Assembly (NCBI GenBank): GCA_014841835.1
Contig: JACYUQ010000003.1
Span: 434,001 to 498,000 of the forward strand
DNA length: 64,000 nucleotides
Direction of reading: 5' to 3'
Source: Oxalobacteraceae sp. CFBP 13730
GTDB taxonomy: Bacteria > Pseudomonadota > Gammaproteobacteria > Burkholderiales > Burkholderiaceae_D
Within the stretch, counting starts at the first letter, position 1. Every line of letters begins with the position of its first letter. A program made the position numbers and the translations under genes. The notes under the pieces were generated by a model, which was not told where the DNA came from, made no database searches, and saw nothing but the letters and a program-made list of their open reading frames with translations. This document shows positions 8,142-18,160 of the stretch, one piece after another.

Positions 8142-11100
8142 TCAGCAGAAATCCCTGCTGCGCGTATCGAGACCACCGAGCAGGTGCGACAGATCCACCA
8201 GCCGCTTGGCGACCAGGTGGCGTACCTCGCCCTCGCGCTGCCAGACGCCGTAGACGCCGAGCAGCGGCGCGTTCAGGACCTCACGGCGCTGCTGCTCTAC
8301 CAGCGATGGCCACACGATCACGTTGACGTTGCCGGTTTCGTCTTCCAGCGTCAGGAACAGCACGCCCTTGGCCGTGCCCGGGCGCTGGCGCACCGTCACC
8401 AGGCCGCAGCCCCGCGCCAGCTGGCCGTTCTGGAAATCCATCAGCGTCGCCGCGGACAGGAAGCGCTGCGCCAGCAGGCGTTCGCGCAGCAGCGCCAGCG
8501 GATGGCGGCCCAGCGTGAGGCCCTGCGCGCGGTAGTCGCCAACGATCTCTTCGCCTTCGCTGGGCGCCGCCAGCACCGGCGCCTCTTCACGCGGTACGGT
8601 CGGACGCAGCAGATCCTTGTCGGGCGCGGCGCCGGAGGCTTCCCACAATGCTTCGCGCCGATGCCCCGCCAGCGATTGCAGCGCGCCGGCCGCCGCCAGC
8701 ACCTGCAGGTCGCTGCGGTCCAGGCCCGCGCGGCGCGCCAGGTCGGCCACATCGGCAAACGGCCGCACGGCGCGCGCCTGCTCGATGCGCTCGGCCGCAT
8801 CGACCTTCATCCCCCGCTGCAGCGACAGGCCGAGACGCACCGCCGGCTGGCGCGTGCGCTCGTGCGGATCGTATTCTTCGAGCGCCGAATCCCAGCCGCT
8901 GACGGCGACATCGACTGGCCGCACCTCGATGCCATGGCGGCGCGCATCCTGCACCAGTTGCGACGGACTGTAAAAGCCCATCGGCTGGCTGTTGAGCAGC
9001 GCGCATAAAAAGGCAGCCGGCTCGTGGCACTTGAGCCACGAACTGGCATACGCCAGCAGCGCGAAGCTGGCCGCATGCGACTCGGGAAAGCCGTATTCGC
9101 CGAAGCCCTGGATCTGGCTGAAGATCGCTTCGGCGAATTCCAGCGTGTAGCCCCGTTCGAGCATGCCCGTCGTAATGCGCTCGTAATAGTGTTCCAGCCC
9201 GCCCTTGCGCTTCCAGGCCGCCATCGCGCGGCGCAGCTGGTCGGCCTCGCCCGGCGTGAAGCCCGCGCCCAGGATCGCTACCTGCATCACCTGCTCCTGG
9301 AAGATCGGCACGCCCAGCGTGCGCTCGAGCGCGACTTTCATTTCGGCGCTCGGATACACGACCGGCTCGAAGCCCTGACGGCGCCGCAGATAGGGATGGA
9401 CCATGCCGCCCTGGATCGGGCCGGGGCGCACCACGGCCACTTCGATGACCAGGTCGTAGAACACGCGCGGACGCATCCGCGGCAGCATGCTCATTTGCGC
9501 GCGCGACTCGATCTGGAACACGCCCACCGTATCGGCCTGGCAGATCATGTCGTAGGTGGCCGTATCGTCGGCCGGGATGTCCTGCATCTCGAACACGTTG
9601 CCGTAGCGCTGGCCGACCAGCTCCAGCCCGCGCCGCATCATCGACAGCATGCCCAGCGCCAGCACGTCGACCTTCATCAGGCCCAGTTCTTCGAGGTCGT
9701 TCTTGTCCCACTGGATGACGCTGCGGTCGGCCATCGCCGCGTTCTCGATCGGCACCAGGCGCGAGAGCTTGCCGCGCGCGATGACGAAGCCGCCCGGATG
9801 CTGCGACAGGTGACGCGGGAAGTTCAGCAGCGACTGCGCGAGCGTGGCCCACTGGCGCGACAGCGGCGCCTCGGGATCCAGGCCGCTCTCGGCCAGGCGG
9901 CCCAGCAGGTCGGCGCGGCTGTCGAACCAGTGGTGGGTCTTGGCGACCTTCTCGACGATACCCAGGTCGATGCCCAGCGCGCGGCCGCTGTCCCTCAGCG
10001 CGCTCTTGGGGCGGTAGCTGATCACCACCGCCGCCAGCGCCGCGCGATCGCGCCCGTACTTGTTGTAGATGTACTGGATGACTTCTTCGCGCCGCTGGTG
10101 TTCGAAGTCGACGTCGATGTCGGGCGGCTCGTTGCGCTCGCGCGAAATGAAGCGCTCGAACAGCAGGCTGGCGCGGGCCGGATCGACCTCGGTGATGCCC
10201 AGGCAGTAGCAGACGGCTGAATTGGCCGCCGAACCGCGGCCCTGGCACAGGATGTGCTGCGAGCGGGCGAAGCGCACGATGTCGTACACCGTCAAAAAGT
10301 AGTGCTCGTAGCGCATTTCGGAAATCAGCGCCAGCTCGTGCTCGATCTGCGCCTGCACCTTGGCCGGGATGCCCTCGCGAAAACGCCGGTGCGCGCCGAT
10401 CCAGGTTTCGGCGCGCAAAAAACTCGCGGCCGTGTGGCCGGGCGGGACCACTTCGTCCGGGTATTCGTAGCGCAGTTCGTCGAGCGAGAACGTGCACAGG
10501 CGCGCCACGCGCACCGTTTCAGCCAGCACCTGTGGGGTGTACAGATTGGCCAGGCGCAGGCGCGAGCGCAGGTGCTGCTCGGCGTTCTGCGCCAGCCCGT
10601 AGCCGCAGTCGCCCACCGCCTTGTTCAGGCGCGTGGCGGTGAGCGTGTCCTGCAGCGGTTTGCGCGAGCGCACGTGCATGCACACGTGGCCCAGCGCCAC
10701 GATCGGCAAGCCGTGCTGCCAGCCGACTTCTTCGACCGTGGCGCGGTGCGCATCGTCGAACGCGCGGTGCAGCGACGTCAGGCCGAGCCAGGCCCGGCCC
10801 GGGAAGGTGGTGGCCATCCACGCCGCCTGCGCGTGCAGGCGATCGACGTCCTGCGCCTCGTGCCCCGGGTAAGGCGGCAGCAGGATCGCCAGACAATCGG
10901 GCATGTGGCGCAGATGCGCGTTCTCCGGCGCGGGGTCGGCCAGGTCATCGGGGGTCAACAGGTACGTGCCCTTCTCGGCACGCGTGCGCCCGAGCGTGAT
11001 GAATTCGGACAGGTTGCCGTAACCCTCACGGTTCTGCGCCAGCAGGATCAGCGACGGCGCCGGGCTGCCATCGGGGTTCTGCAAATGGAAGTGGGCGCCG

Positions 11101-11333
11101 ATGATGAGCGGCAGGCCGGCCTCCTTGGCCTCGGCATGTGCACGCACGACGCCGGCCAGCGAGCATTCGTCGGTGATCCCCAGCGCGAAGTACCCGAGCT
11201 GCACGGCGCGCAGGACCAGCTCCTCGGCATGCGACGCCCCTTGCAGGAACGAAAAGTTCGACAGGCAGAACAACTCGGCATAGGGCGGCAGAGCTGGGGC
11301 TGCGGTGGGCTGGTTGGTCGGAGGCTGTGTCAC
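8142..11333 (-). CDS. dnaE2: Error-prone DNA polymerase DnaE2
   Basis: 1063 residues, normal for DnaE2 (ImuC), the alpha-subunit-like polymerase of the SOS mutasome that performs damage-induced mutagenic synthesis with ImuA and ImuB. The N-terminal PHP domain starts at YAELFCLSNFSFLQGASHAEELV. The polymerase core contains PDIDVDFEHQRREEVIQYIYNKYGR-type Asp residues and the QHPGGFVIA and GLMKVDVLALGML motifs. A C-terminal HhH region and an OB-fold (VLFLTLEDETGNVNVIVWPSL) follow. A GTG at 11333 is the best start. A LexA box lies 27 bp upstream. Unlike many genomes it is not adjacent to imuA-imuB, which are 14 kb away in this same window. Confidence 0.96.
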   Translation of the reverse strand: MTQPPTNQPTAAPALPPYAELFCLSNFSFLQGASHAEELVLRAVQLGYFALGITDECSLAGVVRAHAEAKEAGLPLIIGAHFHLQNPDGSPAPSLILLAQNREGYGNLSEFITLGRTRAEKGTYLLTPDDLADPAPENAHLRHMPDCLAILLPPYPGHEAQDVDRLHAQAAWMATTFPGRAWLGLTSLHRAFDDAHRATVEEVGWQHGLPIVALGHVCMHVRSRKPLQDTLTATRLNKAVGDCGYGLAQNAEQHLRSRLRLANLYTPQVLAETVRVARLCTFSLDELRYEYPDEVVPPGHTAASFLRAETWIGAHRRFREGIPAKVQAQIEHELALISEMRYEHYFLTVYDIVRFARSQHILCQGRGSAANSAVCYCLGITEVDPARASLLFERFISRERNEPPDIDVDFEHQRREEVIQYIYNKYGRDRAALAAVVISYRPKSALRDSGRALGIDLGIVEKVAKTHHWFDSRADLLGRLAESGLDPEAPLSRQWATLAQSLLNFPRHLSQHPGGFVIARGKLSRLVPIENAAMADRSVIQWDKNDLEELGLMKVDVLALGMLSMMRRGLELVGQRYGNVFEMQDIPADDTATYDMICQADTVGVFQIESRAQMSMLPRMRPRVFYDLVIEVAVVRPGPIQGGMVHPYLRRRQGFEPVVYPSAEMKVALERTLGVPIFQEQVMQVAILGAGFTPGEADQLRRAMAAWKRKGGLEHYYERITTGMLERGYTLEFAEAIFSQIQGFGEYGFPESHAASFALLAYASSWLKCHEPAAFLCALLNSQPMGFYSPSQLVQDARRHGIEVRPVDVAVSGWDSALEEYDPHERTRQPAVRLGLSLQRGMKVDAAERIEQARAVRPFADVADLARRAGLDRSDLQVLAAAGALQSLAGHRREALWEASGAAPDKDLLRPTVPREEAPVLAAPSEGEEIVGDYRAQGLTLGRHPLALLRERLLAQRFLSAATLMDFQNGQLARGCGLVTVRQRPGTAKGVLFLTLEDETGNVNVIVWPSLVEQQRREVLNAPLLGVYGVWQREGEVRHLVAKRLVDLSHLLGGLDTRSRDFC

Positions 11334-11359
11334 GCCGGGCTCATGTCAAATGACAAATA

Positions 11360-11375
11360 CTGTATAAAAACACAG
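11360..11375. promoter_or_regulatory. LexA box of dnaE2
   Basis: CTGTATAAAAACACAG fits the CTG-N10-CAG consensus of proteobacterial LexA. It is 27 bp upstream of the dnaE2 start, positioned to repress it until DNA damage. A second box with the same first nine bases stands before imuA at 27225-27240. Confidence 0.85.
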
Positions 11376-11541
11376 TATAGCCGACCTTTTTTACCGCACG
11401 CGCATTATTTACCCCAGGAAATTAGTTATGCACCAAAATTGATAATACAAAGTTATACAATAAGAACGTTGTGTTAATGCCACATTGCAACAGTAATCGA
11501 AGGATCCATTGATAGTATCCGAACATCCTTCGGAGAAACCT

Positions 11542-13947
11542 GTGCTCAAACTCAAAATCATGCCCCGTTCCGTGTTGTCCAGTTTGTATGGCAGCACCAT
11601 TCTCGCTTCGCTTGCCCTCGCCCCGGTCGCCGTCCAGGCGCAAACTGCACCCGCCATCACCACCGACGCCGTCGTGCCAAGCGTAAGCGTGGTCGGCTCG
11701 CGCCGCGTCGGCGCCGCCTCCAGCACCGACACCCCGGTCGCCATCGACTTCATCCCGATGACGAAAGCGGCCGAACAAAGTGGCCAGTTCGACCTCGCGC
11801 AGGTACTGAGCAACCTGTCGCCGTCGTTCAACTCGACGCGCCAGACGGGCGCCGACGGCGCCGACCTGATCGACTCGGCCGCCCTGCGCGGCCTGGGTTC
11901 GGACCAGACCCTGGTGCTCGTCAACGGCAAGCGCCGCCACACGGTCGCGCTGGTGAACCTGTTCGGCGCGCGCAACCGCGGCAACACGGGCACCGACATG
12001 AACGGCATTCCCGTGATGGCGATCCGCGAAGTGCAGGTGCTGCGCGATGGCGCCGCCGCCCAATACGGCTCGGACGCGATTGCCGGCGTGATCAACATCG
12101 ACCTGAAGAAAAGCCTGGGCTGCGAATCGGTGGCCGGCTACAGCCAGTACACCGAAGGCGATGGCGAGAACTGGCAGGCGTCGGCCTACTGCGGCGTGGC
12201 CCTTGGTGGCGGCGTGCTGGGCATCACCGGCGAATACTCCGACCGCGGCCGCTCCAACCGTTCCGAGCCCGGCAACCCGCGCATCATCGGCGACACCAAA
12301 GCCGACAACCAGACCATTTACCTGAACGGCGAATTCCCGGCCGGCGCGGGCGGCAAGTTCTACTTCACCGCCGGCGTGCAGCAGCGCGACGCCTCGTCGG
12401 CCGCCTTCGGCCGCGAAGGCCTGGGCTCGGAAGACATCCCGTCGCGCAATTCGGCCGCGATGTACCCGGACGGGTTCGTCCCGTTCATCAACGGCAAGGT
12501 CGATGACCGCTGGGGCACCGTCGGCTACCGCTGGACGGCCGGCGAATGGAATGCCGACCTGTCGCAGACCTACGGCTACAACCGCCTGAAGTACAACATC
12601 GCCAACACGCTCAACGCCTCGATCGCCAACCTCGATCTGCTCGGTGGTGGCCAGGGCCGCAGCGCCGACCGCTTCTATGCGGGCGCGTTCTCGTTCCGCC
12701 AGGCGACCACCAATGCCGACATCAGCCGCTTCTACAGCGATGTGTTCAAGGGCATGAACGTCGCGTTCGGCCTCGAGCACCGCCGCGAGAACTACCAGAT
12801 CTTCGCCGGTGAGGCCGGTTCGTACATCGACGCCGATGGCGTGGGCATTGGCGGCAACGCCGGCAGCCAGGGCTTCCCGGGCTTCCAGCCGGGCGACGAA
12901 ACCGACACCGACCGTCACAGTAACGCTGCCTATGTCGACATCGAAACGGATCTCACCGACCGCCTCAAGATCCAGACCGCGCTGCGTTACGAGCGCTACT
13001 CGGACTTCGGCTCGACCACCACCGGCAAGCTCGCCGCTGCCTACCGCCTGGCGCCGGACCTGCTGCTGCGCGGCTCGGCCAGCACGGGCTTCCGCGCCCC
13101 GTCGCTGCAGCAGGCCTACTTCTCGTCGACCTTCACCGATTTCGTCAGCGGCCAGCCGCTGGACGTCGTGCTGGCGCCAAACGGTGGCCGTGTGGCCGCT
13201 GCCGCCGGCATCCCGCAACTGAAGGACGAAGAATCGAAGAGCTACACGCTGGGCCTGACCTGGTCGCCAACGCAGGCAACGTCGGTCACGGCCGACCTGT
13301 ACCGCATCGACATCGATGACCGCATCGTGCTGTCGGGCCGCTTTGATGCCGACAACTACCCGGCGCTGGGCGCGACGCTGCAGCAGCTGGGCGTGGGCCA
13401 GGCGCAGTTCTTCGTCAACTCGGTCGACACCAAGACGCAGGGCCTGGACCTGACGATTTCGAACCGGTCCACGCTGGGCGCGGGCCGCCTGACGACGTTC
13501 CTGGCCGCGAACTTCAGCAAGACCGAAGTGCAGCGCGTGAAAGCGCCGGCCGCACTGGCCGGCTTCGAAGACGTGCTGCTGTCCGAGCGCGAGCGCCTGT
13601 TCATCGAAGAAGGCGCGCCGCGCCGCAAGGCCACGCTGGGCTTCGACTACGCACTGGGCAAGCTGGAAACCGCGCTGCGCGTGATCCACTTCGGTCCGCA
13701 AACCCTGGGCACGTTCTCGGGTCCACCGTTGCCGAACCAGAAGTACGAAGCGAAAACGTCGGCCGACCTGGCCTTCACGTGGGCCTTCACCGAGAAGACC
13801 CGCCTGACGGTAGGCGGCACCAACATCTTCGACGTCAAACCAACCGTGCAGGATGCCAACGAGACCGACAACGGCTTCAAGTACGAGAGCGTGCAGTTCG
13901 GCCTGAATGGCGCGGCGCTGTTCGCGCGCCTGGCGCACCGGTTCTGA
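11542..13947 (+). CDS. TonB-dependent outer-membrane receptor
   Basis: 801 residues from the GTG at 11542, chosen because GGAG precedes it by seven bases; a TTG at 11509 would lengthen it without a ribosome-binding site. A signal peptide ends near AVQAQ. The plug domain (about residues 45-160) includes ALRGLGSDQTLVLVNGKR and VLRDGAAAQYGSDAIAGVINI, followed by a beta-barrel ending in the aromatic C-terminus LAHRF. It imports a ligand with energy from TonB. The plug style (long LVNGKRRH, SDAIAGV) is that of sugar or siderophore receptors of the iron-complex class; substrate unknown. It is single, with a strong terminator behind it. Confidence 0.93.
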   Translation: MLKLKIMPRSVLSSLYGSTILASLALAPVAVQAQTAPAITTDAVVPSVSVVGSRRVGAASSTDTPVAIDFIPMTKAAEQSGQFDLAQVLSNLSPSFNSTRQTGADGADLIDSAALRGLGSDQTLVLVNGKRRHTVALVNLFGARNRGNTGTDMNGIPVMAIREVQVLRDGAAAQYGSDAIAGVINIDLKKSLGCESVAGYSQYTEGDGENWQASAYCGVALGGGVLGITGEYSDRGRSNRSEPGNPRIIGDTKADNQTIYLNGEFPAGAGGKFYFTAGVQQRDASSAAFGREGLGSEDIPSRNSAAMYPDGFVPFINGKVDDRWGTVGYRWTAGEWNADLSQTYGYNRLKYNIANTLNASIANLDLLGGGQGRSADRFYAGAFSFRQATTNADISRFYSDVFKGMNVAFGLEHRRENYQIFAGEAGSYIDADGVGIGGNAGSQGFPGFQPGDETDTDRHSNAAYVDIETDLTDRLKIQTALRYERYSDFGSTTTGKLAAAYRLAPDLLLRGSASTGFRAPSLQQAYFSSTFTDFVSGQPLDVVLAPNGGRVAAAAGIPQLKDEESKSYTLGLTWSPTQATSVTADLYRIDIDDRIVLSGRFDADNYPALGATLQQLGVGQAQFFVNSVDTKTQGLDLTISNRSTLGAGRLTTFLAANFSKTEVQRVKAPAALAGFEDVLLSERERLFIEEGAPRRKATLGFDYALGKLETALRVIHFGPQTLGTFSGPPLPNQKYEAKTSADLAFTWAFTEKTRLTVGGTNIFDVKPTVQDANETDNGFKYESVQFGLNGAALFARLAHRF

Positions 13948-13971
13948 TCTGACCTTAGCGCGTCTTGAAAC

Positions 13972-14004
13972 AACGGCCTGCAAGCGATTGCAGGCCGTTT
14001 TTTA
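13972..14004 (+). terminator. Intrinsic terminator of the TonB receptor gene
   Basis: A perfect 12-bp stem AACGGCCTGCAA / TTGCAGGCCGTT with a GCGA tetraloop is followed by a run of T. It lies 24 bp after the receptor stop codon. Confidence 0.92.
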
Positions 14005-14079
14005 TTGGCGCTGGCCGGGCGGGCACGCTGTGTCAGAATGGCGCCTGTCGTCCAAGTACGTACTCCACCTGAAAGCACC

Positions 14080-14811
14080 ATGCACAAACTGATTGCCGAA
14101 TTGATGCGGCTGTATCTTCCCGCCGACGTGCTGCCGTCCGACATCCTTGCGCTGCCGGTCAGTCTGACGGGCTGCGACGGTCAGACGCGCGCCATGATGA
14201 TCCCGTTTCGCAAGACCAGGGGCGCCGACAGCGAGGCGCACTGGACGCGCCTGTGCGAAGTCGCCAATGCGCTGCAGACGACGCTCAAGCTGCCCGCGCC
14301 TGCAGTGAGCATCTCGGGCGGCGATGCGTATTATTTGTGGCTGTCGCTCGCGACGCCGGTGCCGGCCGAGCGCGCGCAGGCTTTTCTGGAACGTCTGCGC
14401 GATGCGTATTTCCCCGAGGTCGAGCTGGCGCCGGACGCGGTGCGCGCGCCAGTCGCCCTGCCGCCCTGCCTGCACCCGCGCACCGGCAAGTGGGCCGCCT
14501 TCATCCACCCGGGCATGGGCGCGTCGTTTGCCGATGAACCGGGGCTGGACATGCAGCCGCCGCCGAACGGGCAGGTTGGATTCCTGGAAGGGTTGGAAAG
14601 TATCGATGCGGAGCAGTTCGAGCATGCGTGGCGCTTGCTCGAACCGGCCGCGGTGAGTGTGCCGGTGGTGGCGCCCGCGCCGGTGACTGCATCTGCGTCC
14701 GCACCTGCGCCGCCGGCAGGCCTGCTGCTGAAAGACGCGACGCTGGAAGACATCGTGCGTCATCTGCACGCGAAGAATATCGAGCCGACTTTCCGGCACC
14801 TGATCGCGTAG
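14080..14811 (+). CDS. Hypothetical protein, possibly a distant primase-fold relative
   Basis: 243 residues from the ATG at 14080, which begins the clearly protein-like segment MHKLIAELMRLYLP. I do not recognise the family with certainty. The stretch SGGDAYYLWLSLATPVPAERAQAFLERL followed by ALPPCLHPRTGKWAAFI recalls the SGxGxHxW...PVPA...LP layout of archaeo-eukaryotic-type primase domains in conflict-system proteins, but the usual catalytic His and Asp residues are not clear. An Ala/Pro-rich linker (about residues 190-215) joins a C-terminal 30-residue helical piece. The gene stands alone after the terminator and its stop codon lies inside an inverted repeat. Confidence 0.7.
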   Translation: MHKLIAELMRLYLPADVLPSDILALPVSLTGCDGQTRAMMIPFRKTRGADSEAHWTRLCEVANALQTTLKLPAPAVSISGGDAYYLWLSLATPVPAERAQAFLERLRDAYFPEVELAPDAVRAPVALPPCLHPRTGKWAAFIHPGMGASFADEPGLDMQPPPNGQVGFLEGLESIDAEQFEHAWRLLEPAAVSVPVVAPAPVTASASAPAPPAGLLLKDATLEDIVRHLHAKNIEPTFRHLIA

Positions 14812-14907
14812 GGTGGACGGGTTTCCCGTCCACGCGTTCAACCAGTCATCGCGATGTGGCTACGCAGGCTTGGTTTGAACGCGTGGACGGCGAGCCGTCC
14901 ACCCTAC
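14808..14907. repeat. BIME-like inverted repeat between two convergent genes
   Basis: The left arm (14808-14841) begins GTAGGGTGGACGG and ends ACGCGTTCAA; the right arm (14875-14907) is its inverted counterpart, TTGAACGCGTGGACGG to CCGTCCACCCTAC. Each arm also folds on itself (GGACGGG/CCCGTCC and GGACGGC/GCCGTCC), as in paired REP sequences. The TAG stop of the left gene (14809-14811) and the TAG stop of the right gene (14904-14906) both fall in the conserved outer ends. It probably also serves as a transcription barrier in both directions. Confidence 0.88.
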
Positions 14908-16034
14908 TTGGTTACCGTGATCAAGGAGCGCTTGCCACCCTTGAACCCGTACAAGGTGATCGTCCCGTCACGCACATCGCCGCGCGCATCGAACGCCACC
15001 GGGCCGGTCACGCCCTTGTAATTGGCTTTGGCCAGGAATGGCAGGTATTTCGCCGGGACGGCCGATCCGGCCTTGACCATCGCGTCGGCCATGACCATCG
15101 TCGCGTCGTACGCATACGGCGCGTTGATCTGCACGTCGATACCGAAGCGCTTCTTGTAATCGGCGCGGAAATTGTCCATGCCCGCCTTGCCTTCACCGCG
15201 CACGCCGCCCGCTTCCGCGCACACGACCTGGCCGTCGACCATGGTGCCGCCGGAGAGCTTGAAGATCTCGTCCGAGCAGATGCCGTCGCCGCCCATCATG
15301 CGCACGTTCATGCCCAGCTGCTTCATCTGGCGCAGCATCGGGCCGGCCGTGGCGCTCAGGCCACCGAAGAAGACCATGTCCGGCTTGGTGGCGCGGATGC
15401 GGGTGACGATGGCGCTGAAGTCGGTCGCCTTGTCGTTGGTGAATTCGCGCGCGACGATCGTGCCGCCCTGCTGTTGCAGGCTTCTGGAAAATTCCATCAC
15501 CAGGCCCTGGCCGTACGCGGTGCGGTCATCGACGACGGCCACGCGGCGCACCTTCATGGCACCGGTCGCGTAGCGGCCCAGGGCCTGACCCAGCTGCACG
15601 TCGTTGGCAATCGTGCGAAACGCCGTATTGAAGCCCTGCTGCGTGTATTTCGGGCTGGTGCTCGATGGCGAAATCTGCGGGATGCCGCCGGTGTGATAGA
15701 TCTTCGACGCGGGAATCGTGGTGCCCGACGTCTGGTGCCCGATCACGCCATTGACCTTGGCGTCGACCAGCTTCTGCGCCACGCTGGTGGCCTGTTTGGG
15801 GTCGCCCGCGTCGTCTTCAGCCACCAGCTGGAACGTCACCTTGCGGCCAGCGATCGTGGTGCCGCGCGCGTTGAGGTGTTCGATCGCCATGCGCGTGGCG
15901 TTCTCGGTGTCCTTGCCAAAGTAGGCCACCGGCCCGGTGATACCGGCCACATGGCCGATTTTCACGATGTCCTGGCTTGACGCCAGGCCGGCCGTTGCTG
16001 CCAGTACGCTGGCAGCCAATATGTTCTTGTTCAT
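14904..16034 (-). CDS. Branched-chain amino-acid type ABC transporter substrate-binding protein
   Basis: 376 residues from the ATG at 16034, preceded by GGGGAA; the upstream extension to 16064 is unsupported. A signal peptide ends around GLASSQ. The mature protein is a Leu/Ile/Val-binding (LivJ/LivK, type I periplasmic binding) fold: VKIGHVAGITGPVAYFGKDTENATRMAIEHLNARG, then GVIGHQTSGTTIPASKIY and DGICSDEIFKLSGG. It would capture an amino acid or small amide in the periplasm for an ABC importer. No permease or ATPase genes are adjacent, so it must work with components encoded elsewhere. Confidence 0.92.
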   Translation of the reverse strand: MNKNILAASVLAATAGLASSQDIVKIGHVAGITGPVAYFGKDTENATRMAIEHLNARGTTIAGRKVTFQLVAEDDAGDPKQATSVAQKLVDAKVNGVIGHQTSGTTIPASKIYHTGGIPQISPSSTSPKYTQQGFNTAFRTIANDVQLGQALGRYATGAMKVRRVAVVDDRTAYGQGLVMEFSRSLQQQGGTIVAREFTNDKATDFSAIVTRIRATKPDMVFFGGLSATAGPMLRQMKQLGMNVRMMGGDGICSDEIFKLSGGTMVDGQVVCAEAGGVRGEGKAGMDNFRADYKKRFGIDVQINAPYAYDATMVMADAMVKAGSAVPAKYLPFLAKANYKGVTGPVAFDARGDVRDGTITLYGFKGGKRSLITVTK

Positions 16035-16096
16035 GGGTTCCCCGGTATGCAGACAGGCGGGCAAAAAGCCGCCAAACCGGTTATTTTACCGTGCGC

Positions 16097-17445
16097 TCAG
16101 GAAGCTGTCTGAACAGGGGTCTTGAACGTGACGGTCGCCATCAACCCACCCAGCCGCTCGGACGCATCCAGCGTCAGCACCGCGCCATGGCGCTCGGCGA
16201 TCGCCTTGATGATGGCCAGGCCCAGGCCACTGCCGGCGGCCTCGCTGCCGGCCACGCGATAGAAGCGGTCGAACACGCGTTCGCGTTCGTCCGGCGGGAT
16301 GCCGGGGCCGCTGTCTTCCACTTGCACCGCCACCGTGCCTGCGCCACTGAGCACCGAGATGTCGACGGTGCCGCCGCCAGGGGTGTACTTGACAGCGTTG
16401 TCGACCAGGTTGCGCAGCAGGATCTGCAGCGCGTCGGGCTGGCCGTCGACGCTGGCCGGGTCGGCCTGCTGCAGGCCCAGGTCGACGCCCTTGGCGGCGG
16501 CCACGCTGGCCAGGTCGGCGGCGGTGCGACGTGCCAGGTCGGCCAGGTCCACCGGCCGGGTCTTGGCCGCCGAGCCTTCGGCGGCGGTGGCTTCCTGCCG
16601 CGCCAGGATCAGGAGCTGCTCGACCAGACGCGTGGCGCGGTCGATGCCGGCCGTCAGGCGGCCCACCGCGACCTGGCGCGCTTCGGGCGTATCGGCGCGG
16701 TCCAGGCTTTGCGCCTGCAGGCGCAGCGCCGCGAGCGGCGTGCGCAGTTCGTGCGCGGCGTCGGCCACGAAGTTCTGCTGTGCCTCGAACGCAGTGCGCA
16801 CGCGGCCAAACAGCAGGTTCAGCTCTTGCACCAGCGGGCGCACTTCATCGGGCAAGCCGGTATCGGAGACGGGCGACAGATCGTCGGCCTGGCGCGACGC
16901 CACCTGCGAGCGCACGCGCGCCACGGGTTGCAGCGAGCCACTGACGACCCACCACACGACCAGCATCAGGATCGGCATCATGACCGCGATCGGCCCCAGC
17001 GTACGCAGGGCCAGATTACCCGCCATATTGCGGCGCACGGCCAGGTCCTGCGCGACCTGCACCGTTTGATTCGAGGTCTGGATCGAGAACACGCGGTAGG
17101 TCGTGCTGTTGGCACGCACGTTCGAAAAGCCCAGCACCGCACGCTGCGGCAGGCGCGCGCGCGAGACGCTATGGAACATCTGGGCGCCATCGGGAGACCA
17201 CATCTGCACCACCATGTCGTCGTTGCCGCCGGCGCTTTCGGCTTCCTGCCGCGCGCGCGCCTCGTCGTTCGACAGCGGTGTGCTCGAGCGCAGCGACAGG
17301 GCCATCTGCTGCATGTGGTAGTCGAAGATCTGGTCGGCGTCGTGCAGCGCGGTGCGGTAGGCGATCGTCGCCTGCGCCACCGCCGCGATCGTGATCGCCG
17401 CGAGCAGGAACCAGAGCAGGCGCCCGCGCAGCGAGTGCGTCATCT

Positions 17446-17449
<4 letters not shown>
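16097..17449 (-). CDS. Sensor histidine kinase (QseC/TctE-like)
   Basis: 450 residues. Two transmembrane helices (about 10-30 and 150-172) flank a periplasmic sensor of about 120 residues, then HAMP-like, the HisKA dimerisation domain with phospho-accepting His in FVADAAHELRTPLAALRLQ (about residue 235), and the HATPase domain with N box LVDNAVKYTPGGG, DSGPGIP and GSGLGLAI. It phosphorylates the response regulator encoded just upstream, with which it overlaps by four bases (ATGA). The signal is unknown; tricarboxylate or quorum/catecholamine sensing are known for relatives but cannot be inferred here. Confidence 0.93.
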
Positions 17450-18108
<659 letters not shown>

Positions 18109-18160
18109 ACATCCCCCGTTGTAAAAGTGCGACCCGAGGGCGCTACGCTATCTTAACCAA

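Noticed and set aside
7370..9008. Frames beginning MSDLTPA near the repeat cluster
   Set aside because: The start is created by the repeat unit itself; the frames then run across gntR or antisense to dnaE2.
8587..10497. 636-codon minus-strand frame inside dnaE2
   Set aside because: Same strand but other phase of a certain DnaE2; Pro/Arg/Ala-rich with no domain.
11422..13983. 853-codon open frame on the minus strand opposite the TonB receptor
   Set aside because: Antisense shadow of a clear TonB receptor; Arg/Ala/Gly/Val-rich product without any motif, as expected in GC-rich DNA.
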